Assembly: GCA_948777935.1 (NCBI GenBank)
Contig: CAQDYY010000014.1
Location: 1-17,654 of the forward strand
Source: an uncultured Clostridia bacterium
GTDB lineage: Bacteria; Bacillota; Clostridia; TANB77; CAG-508
Direction: 5' to 3'
Length of the DNA stretch: 17,654 nucleotides
Below, one piece after another: positions 1-8,982 of the stretch. The stretch's first letter is position 1, and every line of letters starts with the position of its first letter. The notes beneath the pieces were generated by a model. The model made no database searches and was not told the origin of the DNA. It worked only from the letters and a program-made list of their open reading frames with translations. Both the position numbers and the translations under genes were made by a program.

Positions 1-3000
1 ATGTACTTTTTGTTCTTCTGTGTCTACCCATAGTTTTTGCGCTGTGATGCTTATTACTATTTTTTCTAATGTAATGCTTCCGTCTCCTTCTGGGAATATA
101 ATATTTCCCTCTTCATCTACACTAAAATGATGCTCTCCTTCATCTGGTTTGTAGCCTGTTGGTACCTCTTCTACTTTATATATATAATCTCCTGGTTCTA
201 CTCCTGGGAATGTTACTTCACCATTTTCCCCTGTTGTTCCTTTTATTGGTTGTCCTTCTTCATCTAATAGTTCATTTCCTTCTCCATCATATATACCTAT
301 TATTACTTCTGGTATTCCTACTCCTATTACTATATTTCCTGATTTTATTCTATCATTATATATTATTCCATTAGCATTTTCTCCAAATATTACTTCTGCA
401 TTACTATTTATTGTCACATCATATTTTGTATTATCTAGTACATATCCTGTTGGTGCTTCTATTTCTTTATATTTATAGTTTCCTTCTTCTACATTTTTAA
501 ATGTTACTTTTCCTTCTTCATTTGTTATTCCTTGTTTTAATAATGTAGTTCCATCACTATTATATAGCCCTATTGTTGCTCCTGGTAGTGGTATAGTTGT
601 TCCTGTTTTGTACTTTGTTATTGTTAAATTTGCTATTGCTTTTCCATTTTCATTTTTGTATACTATTTTTCCATCTTCTTTTATTTCAAATCCGTAAGTG
701 TTATCGTCTCCATCTATTTTGTATTTGTATTCTCCTTGTTCTAAACCACTAAATGTACCATTTCCATTTCCGTCTGTTATTATTGTTACAGGATCTCCGT
801 CTTCATTATATATTCTATTTCCATCTTTATCATATAAATGTATTCCTACTCCTTCTCCTCTTCCTGTGCTTATTATTACATCTTTTTTTATTCCATTTAA
901 TGCATATTCATCATATATTGTTCCATGGTCTTCACTTAAATATGTTACTACATAATCTTCGCTTATTTCTACTTCATACATTTTGTTATTTACTTTATAT
1001 CCATATGGTGCTCTTAATTCTCTATATTGATATTTTCCTGCTGGTACATTTTTAAATACTGCATATCCTGCACTGTTTGTTATAGCTCTTCTATGGTTTC
1101 CATTTGTATCTAGTACTTTATTTCCTTGTTCATCATATAGTCCTATTTCTGCTCCTGGTAGTCTTCCTTTCCATACATCTGTCTTTTTTCTTATTATTAA
1201 AGTTCCTCGTGTTAGTGTATTATATATTATTCCATCATTATAATAGTATGTTATTGTTTCATCTTGGTTTACACTAAATCTATAGTTTGATGTATTTAAA
1301 TCATACCCTTCTGGTGCTTCTGTTTCTTTATAATAATAGTTTCCTACTTCTAGACCCTCAAATATTACTTGTCCATTTTCATTTGTTGTTTTTATTATAT
1401 GATTTCCTTCTTCATCTCTTATTGCAATGTTTCTTGAATCATATAATCCTATTTTCGCATCCATTAATGGTTCTTTTGTTTCTGTATCTTGTTTTGTTAT
1501 AGCTACATTAACTCTTATTTTTTCATTTTCTATTTTTCCTTCGTTTTCTTCTACATATGTGATTGTTCCATCTGGTAATAATATTAATGTATATTCTTGT
1601 TCATTTGTTTTATATCCTGTTTTTGTTGTTGTTTGTTTATACTTATATGTTCCTGGGTTTATTTTGCTAAATCTTACTTTTCCTTCTGAATCTGTTACTG
1701 CTTTAATCGCTTTTCCATCTAATCCCATTATTTCATTTCCTTGTTGATCATATAACTGTATTGTTAATCCTTGTAGTCCTAATCTTGTTTCATTATCTAT
1801 ACTTTGTAGCTCTATTACTAATGGTTCTGTTTCTATTTGTAGGGTTACCTCTTCATTTGTTTCTACATCTACTGCAATTCCCTCTTCTGTCATTTTAAAT
1901 GAATATACATTTTTATCTTCCACATAACCTGATGGTGTTACTATTTCTTCTACTGTATATGTTCCTACTTCTAGGTCTTTTATCCAGAATATTCCTTTTG
2001 AATTTGTTCCTCCTTCTCTTACTACTTCTCCCGCGCTATTTTTTACTTGGTATCTTCCATCTGTTAATTTTAACCCATCTGTTCCTTTTCTTGTTAAGCC
2101 TACTCTTGTTTCATAATCTACTTCATCTCTTGTTACTTCTTCTGGTAAGCCAAAACATCTTAAATAAGCTAAGCTTCCTCCATCTGGCTCTATTGCCCAT
2201 GTATTTTCAAAATCCCATGCTTCATATGCATCTTGATATAGAAGCTCTTGCACTCCTTTAGCTGTACCACCTGCACTCTCTTCACATCCTGTTAGCTTTG
2301 GTGAATAATATGAATTTGTGACTTTTGTATATTGATCATTATATAGTCTATTACCTATTAGTCCTCCTATTGTTCCTCCTGTTACTTCTATTTTTCCTAT
2401 TGCATAGCTATTTTGTATGTTTTGTGTGTAGTTATAATTATCATTAGCTAATCCTATTAATGCTCCTACTGTTGCTGTATCTCCTTTTATTGTTGATGTA
2501 GAATATGTATCCTTTACTGTTACTTTACGTTGTATTTTCCCTATTAATCCACCTGCTGCTCCTCCATTTAATACTGTTATATCGTTTGTAGAATAAGATT
2601 TTTGTATTGTTATTAACACATCTCCTCTTGCTGATCCTGCTATTCCTCCTACTGTCGTTCCTGTTACTGAGCCATTATTTTTCAATTCTGTTATGCTTGA
2701 TGATACTTGTCCAACTATTCCTCCTGCTATATGTGTTCCTATCACTGTTCCATTATTTTCTGCTTTTGTTATTGTTTTAGCTTGTCCAGCTATTCCTCCT
2801 ACATTATCTCCGTTGTATTCTTCCATTGTTTGTTACTTCTGTCATTGTACTTGCTCTTCCTGCTATTCCTCCTACATAGCCTAATCCCGTTCCTGTTCCT
2901 ATTATTGTACCATAATTTTCTGCTTTTGTTATTGTTCCTCCTTCTCCTGATATTCCTCCTACTAATGAAGATCCTGTTACTGTTCCATTGTTTATTGCTT

Positions 3001-3769
3001 CTGTTATTGTTCCTCCTTCAACATATCCTACTATTCCTCCTACTCTAGCTCCTGTTATGTCTCCATTGTTTTGTACACTCGTTATTGTTCCTCTATTAAG
3101 TCCTACTATTCCTCCTACACGTTGACTTGCTCCCCCTATTACTGTAGCACTATTCTTCGATTGCATTATTGTCCCTTCATAGTTGTTCCCTACTATTCCT
3201 CCTACTTGATCAACGTTTCTTTTTCCTGTTACTATCCCACTTACTTTTATATTACTTATCATTCCTTTTCGGCTATATCCTGCTATTCCTCCTATATATG
3301 CATAATTATTTACTGGATAGGCACCAGTTATATTTGCATTTTCTAGTATTAAGTTTTGCACTGTTCCACCATTAATAGAACCAAACATTCCTACATATTG
3401 GTTTGTAGAGTTTATTGTTAAATTTGATATTGTGTGATAGTTTCCTTCAAATATTCCTGTAAATTCTGTAGCTGTTGTTGTTCCTAACCCTATTGGTGTC
3501 CATTCTTCTCCTTCCATATCTATGTCTGCCATTAATATATAATTTCCAGCAAGATCATTTGCCATATCTTTTAGCCCTTGGGCATCTGTTATTCCTACAT
3601 ACCCTTCTGGCACTTCTTCTACACTTGCTTTTATTTCTTCATCTACTTGCTCTATTGCAACTTTTTTTGGCAAATTTGCTATAGCATATATACCTACTAT
3701 AGCTACCAATATTGCAATAGCTAAAATAAATAATATTTTTCTCTTGTTTTTCATAATAAAATCTTTCAT
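1..3769 (-). CDS. Large surface adhesin: signal anchor, GLUG repeats, SpaA/Cna_B repeats (partial, one CGG +1 shift)
   Basis: Cell-surface protein, incomplete because it runs off the left edge. The ATG at 3769 follows AAGGAG at 7-nt spacing. Residues about 10-32 form one hydrophobic signal or anchor segment. Next comes a lead-in (WTPIG, FTGIFEGNYHTI) and a long series of GLUG-type units containing VGGIAG/VGGIVG with NNG turns. From about 2120 to the left edge there are roughly seven SpaA/Cna_B prealbumin-like repeats (E-P-G-Y, EAPTGY, GLYD motifs), and the last visible residues open another. Read with triplets the frame stops at 2804 after 321 codons. Skipping the C of the in-frame CGG at 2812 moves into a frame that I checked codon by codon and found open from 2811 to 1 (937 codons), giving at least 1256 residues. 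A sortase signal is expected off-window. Ligand unknown. Family assignment is firm; single-protein status depends on the shift being decoded or artefactual. Confidence 0.85.
2809..2812 (-). other. In-frame CGGA, +1 recoding site 1 (adhesin)
   Basis: The incoming frame reads ATA-CAA-CGG-AGA and then hits TAA at 2804. Dropping the C gives CAA-GGA-GAT and restores NNGRIQ-G-DNVGGIAG, exactly the spacing of neighbouring GLUG units such as NNGDITGARVGG. There is no homopolymer at the site. Confidence 0.75.
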
Positions 3770-3803
3770 GACATTTCTCCTTAAAATAATACTTCTATTA
3801 TTT

Positions 3804-3809
3804 ATTATA
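3804..3809 (-). promoter_or_regulatory. Candidate -10 box for the left adhesin
   Basis: A perfect TATAAT on the minus strand lies 34 nt upstream of the adhesin ATG. No convincing -35 hexamer lies 16-18 nt further upstream, so this is a partial promoter call. Confidence 0.4.
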
Positions 3810-3852
3810 CAAGGTTTTATTTAAATTTCATATAGGTTTTTAGCTAGAACAT

Positions 3853-3981
3853 TTTTCCAATTCCCTTACAGCTCTACGGAAAATAGCCATACTAGTTAGT
3901 TATTTATCATATTAAATTTATGTTATGTTTATGTTACATTTTTAGACACTTTTTTACACTTTTCTTAGGGAATTGTGGAAA
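3853..3981. repeat. Imperfect inverted repeat bounding the adhesin-abiE intergenic region
   Basis: TTTCCAATTCCCT near 3854-3866 is matched in inverted orientation by AGGGAATTGTGGAAA at 3967-3981, with a two-base insertion. The arms enclose about 100 bp of AT-rich sequence. It could be a small mobile-element remnant, a regulator site pair or chance. The rest of the 3784-4020 gap holds only the -10 box above and the terminator below. Confidence 0.3.
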
Positions 3982-3985
3982 TAGC

Positions 3986-4016
3986 AAAAATAGAGAATAT
4001 TTCTATCCTCTATTTT
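3986..4016 (-). terminator. Rho-independent terminator of the abiE operon
   Basis: A perfect 9-bp stem, AAAATAGAG / CTCTATTTT, with a 12-nt loop lies 5 nt beyond the toxin stop codon. On the minus strand it runs into TTTTT. Confidence 0.65.
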
Positions 4017-4020
4017 ACTC

Positions 4021-5073
4021 TTAATTAAATGATTGAATAATATAATAATAAGCTTCTTCATTAATCTTTTTTATCACTTTTAATCTTTTTCTATATTCTT
4101 TAGGTATTTCTATATTCTGCACATTAGAATTTTTGTATTTTTCTATTGTTTTACTATTAGTTCTTATTAGATACACTAGATATTTAACTTTACTAGCTGC
4201 TAGTAATACTTCTTTATCTATCAAAAATTTCTTTTCTAGTCTAAAGTTTGCAATCTTTTTCATACCAATACTTATTTTTTCTAAATTTATTTTATCTTCC
4301 ATAAAAATAATATCATTTGCCAAGTCCTCTATATCATTTAAAACGTCTTTATATATGATTTCTCTTAATTTTCTATAATTAATCTCTCTATTAGCTGTAT
4401 TTATAAAACTTTGTCTAATTTCGCTAATATTTTCTGCCTCATTAAAAAGTTTATCTACATCATAAAGTTGTTTCATAAGTTCAAGTTCTTTATTTGACTC
4501 ATAACTTATTCCTGTAGTTTTTGGTGCTAAAACTGTTAATTTATCTCCTAAAATACTTTCTATTGAAGGTACTTTTACACTTAATTTACTTTCTATTTTT
4601 AACTTTTTATTTTGAATCTTTTTTTCGATTACTTTAGGATATACATTACTTTCATAAGCAACATCTAATAATATGTATTTCTCAGAATTATCTGTAACTG
4701 AATTAAAAAACAACTTATAGTGCTGTAATTCCATTCTTTGACTTGCAGAATTTTTACGTATATTTTCTTCTAATCTTATAAATAAATGGCTCTTTTGAAC
4801 TATTTGGTTTAGCATAAGTTTTACATTTTCTTTACTCTCTTTAGTAATTATATCTACATCAACAGAAAATCTCTTAATTTCATTTAATAGTAATATTAAT
4901 GAAGTACCTCCCTTAAAGATAAAATCCAAATCTTCATTTACTAAACTTTCAACTAAATATAATGCACCAATTGTCTTTTCTAATAATTGAATATCAGCAG
5001 ATGGATTTTCTTTTTTTAATTCTTTTATTGTATCTTCTAAAAACTTTTTACTTTCTATTTGCTCTACTAACAT
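4021..5073 (-). CDS. abiEii: AbiEii/AbiGii-family nucleotidyltransferase toxin
   Basis: 350-residue member of the AbiEii/AbiGii (DUF1814) nucleotidyltransferase-fold family, the toxin half of type IV AbiE toxin-antitoxin systems. Some members block growth or phage by transferring nucleotides to tRNA; that activity is family knowledge, not shown here. Visible signatures are FKGGTSL at residues 53-59 with the acidic pair in SVDVDI (D72, D74), ILLDV further on as a likely third acidic motif, and the family block ILGDKLTVLAP...KQLYDVDKLF. The C-terminal part is helical and lysine-rich. The start at 5073 has AAGGAG overlapping the TAA of the upstream antitoxin gene, so translation is probably coupled. 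The stop at 4021 is followed by a terminator. The gene looks intact and has no in-frame CGG. Confidence 0.88.
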   Translation of the reverse strand: MLVEQIESKKFLEDTIKELKKENPSADIQLLEKTIGALYLVESLVNEDLDFIFKGGTSLILLLNEIKRFSVDVDIITKESKENVKLMLNQIVQKSHLFIRLEENIRKNSASQRMELQHYKLFFNSVTDNSEKYILLDVAYESNVYPKVIEKKIQNKKLKIESKLSVKVPSIESILGDKLTVLAPKTTGISYESNKELELMKQLYDVDKLFNEAENISEIRQSFINTANREINYRKLREIIYKDVLNDIEDLANDIIFMEDKINLEKISIGMKKIANFRLEKKFLIDKEVLLAASKVKYLVYLIRTNSKTIEKYKNSNVQNIEIPKEYRKRLKVIKKINEEAYYYIIQSFN

Positions 5074-5084
5074 ATTGTTGCTCC

Positions 5085-5825
5085 TTATAATTTATATTTT
5101 CTTGGTATATATAAACTATTCATAAATTTTTTATATTCTTTTATATCCGTTCTATGTTCAGCATATTTCATTAATCTTTTTAAGTCAATATCATATTTCT
5201 CAAAAATATTTTCATATATTGTTTCTAATTCCTTTCCTTGATATTGAATATATAACTCGTCTACATATAAATCTAGCATTATTTTTTCTATTGTTATACA
5301 TTTCTTGTTCTTTAGCGGTGATCTTGTATGTAATGGTTTAACAATTATCAATTTCTCTGTATTTGAATATATATTTTTATTATATTTAAGTATATCTTGC
5401 GTAATAATTGTATATTTTTTTAAATACTTAGTTTTTAATAGATTTACCACTAACTCTATTGCTATCTTTTCTGTTTCAATAATTATATAATTATTGACTA
5501 CATAATGTAATGTAAATTCATTTAAAATACTTGTATCCCATACTACAAAGCTAATGTTTGGATACTCCGTTTTTATTAATTTATATATGTTTTTTTCTCT
5601 CTCTTGTCCTTTGTATTCATATGCTAACTTTGTAACTACTATATATCTACTTTTTTCTATTTCTTTTATTATGTTATTGCTTTTTAATATTCCAATAATA
5701 TTTCTTAAAGTTTTTTCACTTTGAATATTGTATATGTTTTTTGCAATCTTTTCAATATCTTGTTTCTCTAAAACTCTATGCGTATATTTTTGCCTAATTT
5801 CAGTCAATATTTGACTATATTTCAT
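5085..5825 (-). CDS. AbiEi-like / DUF6577-like antitoxin and putative repressor
   Basis: 246-residue protein encoded directly upstream of the AbiEii toxin with an 11-nt gap, the usual antitoxin-toxin order. The first 70 residues look like a winged helix-turn-helix (EKIAKNIYNI..KTLRNIIGILKSNNII..RYIVV). The central part has the WDTSILNEFTLHY block, and the C-terminal part has IEKIMLDLYVDE with YENIFEKYDID and LMKYAEHR, resembling the DUF6577 proteins that accompany AbiEii-like toxins. By family analogy it would neutralise the toxin and autorepress the promoter. The start at 5825 is preceded by GGAGG at 8 nt. Its coding DNA is very AT-rich, like the toxin and more so than the housekeeping genes, which would suit acquisition by transfer. 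Assignment rests on remembered motifs plus synteny. Confidence 0.75.
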   Translation of the reverse strand: MKYSQILTEIRQKYTHRVLEKQDIEKIAKNIYNIQSEKTLRNIIGILKSNNIIKEIEKSRYIVVTKLAYEYKGQEREKNIYKLIKTEYPNISFVVWDTSILNEFTLHYVVNNYIIIETEKIAIELVVNLLKTKYLKKYTIITQDILKYNKNIYSNTEKLIIVKPLHTRSPLKNKKCITIEKIMLDLYVDELYIQYQGKELETIYENIFEKYDIDLKRLMKYAEHRTDIKEYKKFMNSLYIPRKYKL

Positions 5826-5833
5826 AATAATTT

Positions 5834-5844
5834 CCTCCGTGAGG
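5834..5844 (-). promoter_or_regulatory. Ribosome binding site inside a small hairpin
   Basis: On the minus strand CCTC-ACG-GAGG forms a 4-bp stem whose right arm is the Shine-Dalgarno of the antitoxin gene. This could modulate initiation. Two CATTTTG copies (plus strand, 5845-5851 and 5870-5876) lie in the same leader and could be operator half-sites. Confidence 0.4.
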
Positions 5845-5887
5845 CATTTTGAATATTTGTGATGTTTTTCATTTTGCCCCCCCTATT

Positions 5888-5916
5888 ATTTTAACACATA
5901 TCTTTTTTGTAGTCAA
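5888..5916 (-). promoter_or_regulatory. Sigma-A promoter of the abiE operon
   Basis: Minus strand TTGACT (5911-5916), 17-nt spacer, TAAAAT (5888-5893). The expected start of transcription falls at the edge of a run of seven G (5877-5883 as C on plus), very unusual in this AT-rich DNA. Confidence 0.75.
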
Positions 5917-5930
5917 ATTTTTTTACACAC

Positions 5931-5957
5931 AAACCGCACTGTTTTTAGTGCCAGTTT
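5931..5957 (-). terminator. Candidate terminator hairpin after dusB
   Basis: Minus strand AACTGGCACT - AAAAC - AGTGCGGTT pairs with one bulged G and one wobble, 13 nt after the dusB stop. The following tract TTGTGTGT is a poor U-run, so termination strength is doubtful. Confidence 0.4.
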
Positions 5958-5969
5958 ATTTCAATCTTC

Positions 5970-6935
5970 TTATCTAAATACCTCTTTTAAGCATTCTATT
6001 AATTCCTCTTTTGTATTTATTCCATTTATTTTTACCCTTACTTTACTTGCATCCTGCAAGTTTTTTGTGTAACATGCTAAATGCTTTCTAAGCTCTGGTA
6101 TTCCTACTCTTTCTCCTTTTTCTTCTACCTCTAATTCTATATGTTTTATAATTGTTTCTAGTTTTTGTTTATTAGATATTTTCTCTAGCTTTTCTCCTGT
6201 TTGTAAGTAATGTATTATTTTATGAAAAATCCATGGGTTTCCCATAGCTCCTCTTCCTATCATAATACCATCTACACCTGTGTATTCAAACATCTTTAAT
6301 GCACTTTCTTCATCTACAATATTTCCATTTCCTATAACTGGAATATGCACAGCCTCTTTTACTTTTTTAATTGCATCTAAGTCTACATCTCCACTAAAAT
6401 ATTCATCTCTTGTTCTTCCATGTATGGTAATCATACTCGCTCCTGCTTGTTCTATAATTTTAGCTGCTTCTACAGATACATTGGATTTGTTAAATCCTTT
6501 TCTAATTTTTACTGTTACTGGTACAGATGAAGCTTTTACTACTTCTTCTACAATACACCCCACTAAATCTAAGTTTTGTAAAAGTTTACTTCCATCTCCA
6601 TTTTTTACAACTTTTGGAGCAGGACACCCCATATTAATATCTACTATATCAAATTTTTTACTTACCTCTTTTGCAGCAAATGCCATAGATTCTATATCAC
6701 TTCCAAAAATTTGAACTCCAATTGGCCTATTTTCTCCTTTAGTATTTAGTAATTTGTTTGTTTTTTCATCTCCATAAAAAATTGCTTTTGCACTTGCCAT
6801 TTCTGTATATACAAGACCTACACCCATTTGTTCTACTATACTTCTAAATGGCAGGTCTGTAATACCTGCCATTGGTGCTAATATTATATTATTTTTAGTT
6901 GTTACATTTCCAATTTGTAATGGTTTTAAATACAT
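5970..6935 (-). CDS. dusB: tRNA-dihydrouridine synthase
   Basis: FMN-dependent enzyme that reduces specific uridines in the tRNA D-loop to dihydrouridine using NADPH. The 321-residue length is normal for DusB. The TIM-barrel signatures are present in order: APMAGITDLPFR (20-31), the catalytic cysteine C104 in NMGCPAPK followed by NGDGSKLL, VKIRKGF (142-148), ITIHGRTRDEYFSG (169-182) with the substrate-site histidine, and the phosphate-binding GNGNI (202-206) and GRGAMGNPW (227-235). The C-terminal helical domain is complete. The start at 6935 has GAGGT 6 nt upstream. The gene is intact, with no in-frame CGG. It lies downstream of rodA behind a repeat-bearing 127-bp gap, so co-transcription is possible but not shown. 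The bacterial DusB subtype is favoured over DusA/C by the Cys block and length. Confidence 0.93.
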   Translation of the reverse strand: MYLKPLQIGNVTTKNNIILAPMAGITDLPFRSIVEQMGVGLVYTEMASAKAIFYGDEKTNKLLNTKGENRPIGVQIFGSDIESMAFAAKEVSKKFDIVDINMGCPAPKVVKNGDGSKLLQNLDLVGCIVEEVVKASSVPVTVKIRKGFNKSNVSVEAAKIIEQAGASMITIHGRTRDEYFSGDVDLDAIKKVKEAVHIPVIGNGNIVDEESALKMFEYTGVDGIMIGRGAMGNPWIFHKIIHYLQTGEKLEKISNKQKLETIIKHIELEVEEKGERVGIPELRKHLACYTKNLQDASKVRVKINGINTKEELIECLKEVFR

Positions 6936-6999
6936 ATTTTACCTCTATCGTTTTTATAATTTTTGCTATGGGCTTGGGCACAGTGGTGTCATGTCCTAC

Positions 7000-7028
7000 G
7001 ATGTATTCCCGCAAACGATGCCCCTACA
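7000..7028 (-). repeat. Dispersed intergenic repeat, TGTAGGGGC family, copy 1
   Basis: Minus strand begins TGTAGGGGC and ends TACATC, the same ends as the hairpin at 14121-14152; the interior is diverged and less palindromic. The element fills most of the GC-richer part of the rodA-dusB gap (6936-7062), which otherwise shows no gene. Confidence 0.5.
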
Positions 7029-7062
7029 TATCTCTAATTTCTAATCTCTATGTTCTAACCTT

Positions 7063-8172
7063 CTAATCCACAAATATTGCTTTTTTTCTTCTACCACTAA
7101 TGTTTAGTAAAAGCCCTATACATATAAAGTTAGTTACAAGTGAACTTCCTCCATAACTAACAAATGGAAGTGGTACTCCTGTAATAGGTAATAACCCCAT
7201 TGTCATTCCAATATTTTCTATCATATGGAATAAAAATATTCCTACAATTCCCATAGCAATATATGAACCTAGATCATCTTTTGCAGTTTTTGCAACATAT
7301 ATCGCTTTTGTAATTAAAATTACATATATGACAATAACTGCACCTGCTATTATAAAGCCCATTTCTTCTCCAATTACAGAAAATATGAAATCTGTTGTTT
7401 TAGGGTGTAAAAATCCTAATTGAGTTTGGTTTCCTTTTAATAACCCCATTCCCGTAAGCCCGCCTGCACCAATTGCAAGTTTAGATTGAATAACATTATA
7501 TCCTGAACCTCTAGCATCCAAATCTGGATTTAAAAATACATCTATCCTTGTTTTTGCATGTTCTGGTAATAAAAAATTATAAAATATTGGTACCGCCACA
7601 ACTACAACTATTACCACCCCTATAATATATCTTTTATCTATGCCTGCTACAAATAGCATAAGTGTTGCTGCAATTATAAATGCTATTGCTGTTCCATAAT
7701 CTGGCTGCTTTATAATTAATAATACTGGAAGTGCCAATATTCCCAATAGCGCTAATAGTTTTAATGGCTTATTAATCTCTTTTTTATCTTTTTTTTGGAA
7801 ATATGCCATAACATATGCAAGTGTTATTATAACAAATATTTTAGCAAATTCACTTGGCTGAACCCTAATTGAATTAGATATACTAAACCAACTAGATGCT
7901 CCATTTATAGGTTTTGTAAATAGTACTGCTATTAATAAAATAATGAAAATCCCATAAAAAACTGGTGATGCTCTTGCTATTATATCGTAATCTATACATA
8001 TAACTACAACCATAATAGGAATACTTACTACAAACCATATAAGTTGTCTTTTTAATTCATCATAGTTCGATTCTCCTGTTGCAGAATATAAAGAAATGCA
8101 ACCTATTATTAGTAGAATAATACAACAAATGAGTATTCCCCACTCTATGTTTCTTATAATTCGATTTTTCAT
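7063..8172 (-). CDS. rodA: SEDS peptidoglycan glycosyltransferase RodA
   Basis: 369-residue polytopic membrane protein that polymerises glycan strands for lateral wall growth together with a class B PBP in the elongasome. About ten hydrophobic segments are visible. Family motifs are VQPSEFAK (104-111), KQPDYGTA (155-162), GSGYNVIQSKLAIGAGG (222-238), QLGFLHPKTTDF with the essential SEDS aspartate at D261, VIGEE (266-270) and the C-terminal PLPFVSYGGSS. The sequence SKLAIGAGGLTGMG and HPKTTDFIF favour RodA over FtsW. The start at 8172 has AGGTG about 5 nt upstream. It is the third gene of minD-minE-rodA, 17 nt after minE, an arrangement common in Clostridia and coupling shape and division-site control. 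Intact; its three CGG trinucleotides all straddle codon boundaries. Confidence 0.93.
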   Translation of the reverse strand: MKNRIIRNIEWGILICCIILLIIGCISLYSATGESNYDELKRQLIWFVVSIPIMVVVICIDYDIIARASPVFYGIFIILLIAVLFTKPINGASSWFSISNSIRVQPSEFAKIFVIITLAYVMAYFQKKDKKEINKPLKLLALLGILALPVLLIIKQPDYGTAIAFIIAATLMLFVAGIDKRYIIGVVIVVVVAVPIFYNFLLPEHAKTRIDVFLNPDLDARGSGYNVIQSKLAIGAGGLTGMGLLKGNQTQLGFLHPKTTDFIFSVIGEEMGFIIAGAVIVIYVILITKAIYVAKTAKDDLGSYIAMGIVGIFLFHMIENIGMTMGLLPITGVPLPFVSYGGSSLVTNFICIGLLLNISGRRKKAIFVD

Positions 8173-8189
8173 CTTTCACCTTCTTGTTT

Positions 8190-8960
8190 TTAGAATGTTC
8201 TAGTGTAGTTTTCTGTTACTTGCTCTTTATTTGGGTTTAGTGCTTGCGTTTCCTGTTTTTCTAATTCTTGTTCAATTTTGTTTGGTTGTGCAACATTTTC
8301 ATATGCTTTTGGTTCATTTGTAATATTATTTTGTTGTACAGTATCTTCATATGTTATTGTCTCTTTTGGTATTGTATTATTTACTTGGTTTATATTTTCA
8401 AATACTTTTTGAATATTATTTTCTTGTGCAACATCTTCATATGTTTTTGGTTCATTTATTGTAGCTGTGTTTTCACCATTTATATTTTCATATGGTTGTT
8501 GCTCGCTTGTTGCAATTTTGTTTTCATCATTCGTGTTTTCATATGGTTTTGGTTCACTTTTTATAGTACTATCTTCTTCTATTTGCTCTTGTTCATTATT
8601 ACTATTTTGTGCTTCTGTTTGTTCTTCTTTTTCTTCTACATTTGGTTTGGCTACTCTTTTTACATCTTCTTTAATACTAACAATTGGAATATTTGCATAT
8701 AGTGCTGGTGCTCCATTTGTTCCATCTCCATTTGTTTTGTTAGTTAGCCTTACATCAATTGCATTTTCATCAACATCTATGTATTTTTTAATAACTTCTA
8801 TTATCTCTTGTTTCATTAAATCTAGGAAATCTGCTGATACATTTGCTCGGTCTTGCATAAGAACTAAATGTAATCTTTCTTTTGCTGCATCTTTTGATTT
8901 TACAGTTTCTTTTTCCTGTTTTCCTATTTTTTTAAAAAAGTTTATGATGCTTTCAAACAT
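8190..8960 (-). CDS. minE: MinE, division-site topological factor with a long repetitive C-terminal extension
   Basis: MinE stimulates the MinD ATPase and drives pole-to-pole oscillation of the Min system. Residues 1-96 are a standard MinE: an amphipathic membrane-targeting N-terminus (MFESIINFFKK), the anti-MinCD/MinD-contact segment AKERLHLVLMQDRA (26-39), and the dimerisation part LMKQEIIEVIKKYIDVDE (48-65) through DVRL and ANIPIV. MinE proteins usually end near residue 90. Here the frame continues for another 160 residues of acidic, Asn/Gln-rich, probably disordered sequence with six degenerate units of 16-17 residues. The start at 8960 has a GGGGGA site at about 8 nt, weaker than its neighbours. 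It lies 22 nt after minD. The tail's function is unknown; a surface or partner tether is only a guess. Confidence 0.9.
   Translation of the reverse strand: MFESIINFFKKIGKQEKETVKSKDAAKERLHLVLMQDRANVSADFLDLMKQEIIEVIKKYIDVDENAIDVRLTNKTNGDGTNGAPALYANIPIVSIKEDVKRVAKPNVEEKEEQTEAQNSNNEQEQIEEDSTIKSEPKPYENTNDENKIATSEQQPYENINGENTATINEPKTYEDVAQENNIQKVFENINQVNNTIPKETITYEDTVQQNNITNEPKAYENVAQPNKIEQELEKQETQALNPNKEQVTENYTRTF
8265..8555 (-). repeat. Six degenerate 16-17-residue coding repeats in the MinE tail
   Basis: Residues 136-232 of MinE contain units of the form E-P-K-x-Y-E-N/D-x4-N-x-I: EPKPYEN, EQQPYEN, EPKTYED, a diverged KVFEN unit, ETITYED and EPKAYEN. At DNA level the motif TCATATG recurs on the plus strand in most units, consistent with tandem duplication followed by drift. 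Confidence 0.75.
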
Positions 8961-8982
8961 TCTTATTTTCCCCCATTTCCTA

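Noticed and set aside
159..3684. Leucine/phenylalanine-rich plus-strand frames opposite the adhesin genes
   Set aside because: These are antisense shadows of acidic, repetitive minus-strand genes; they lack ribosome sites and homology. The same holds for plus-strand frames over 15033-17243.
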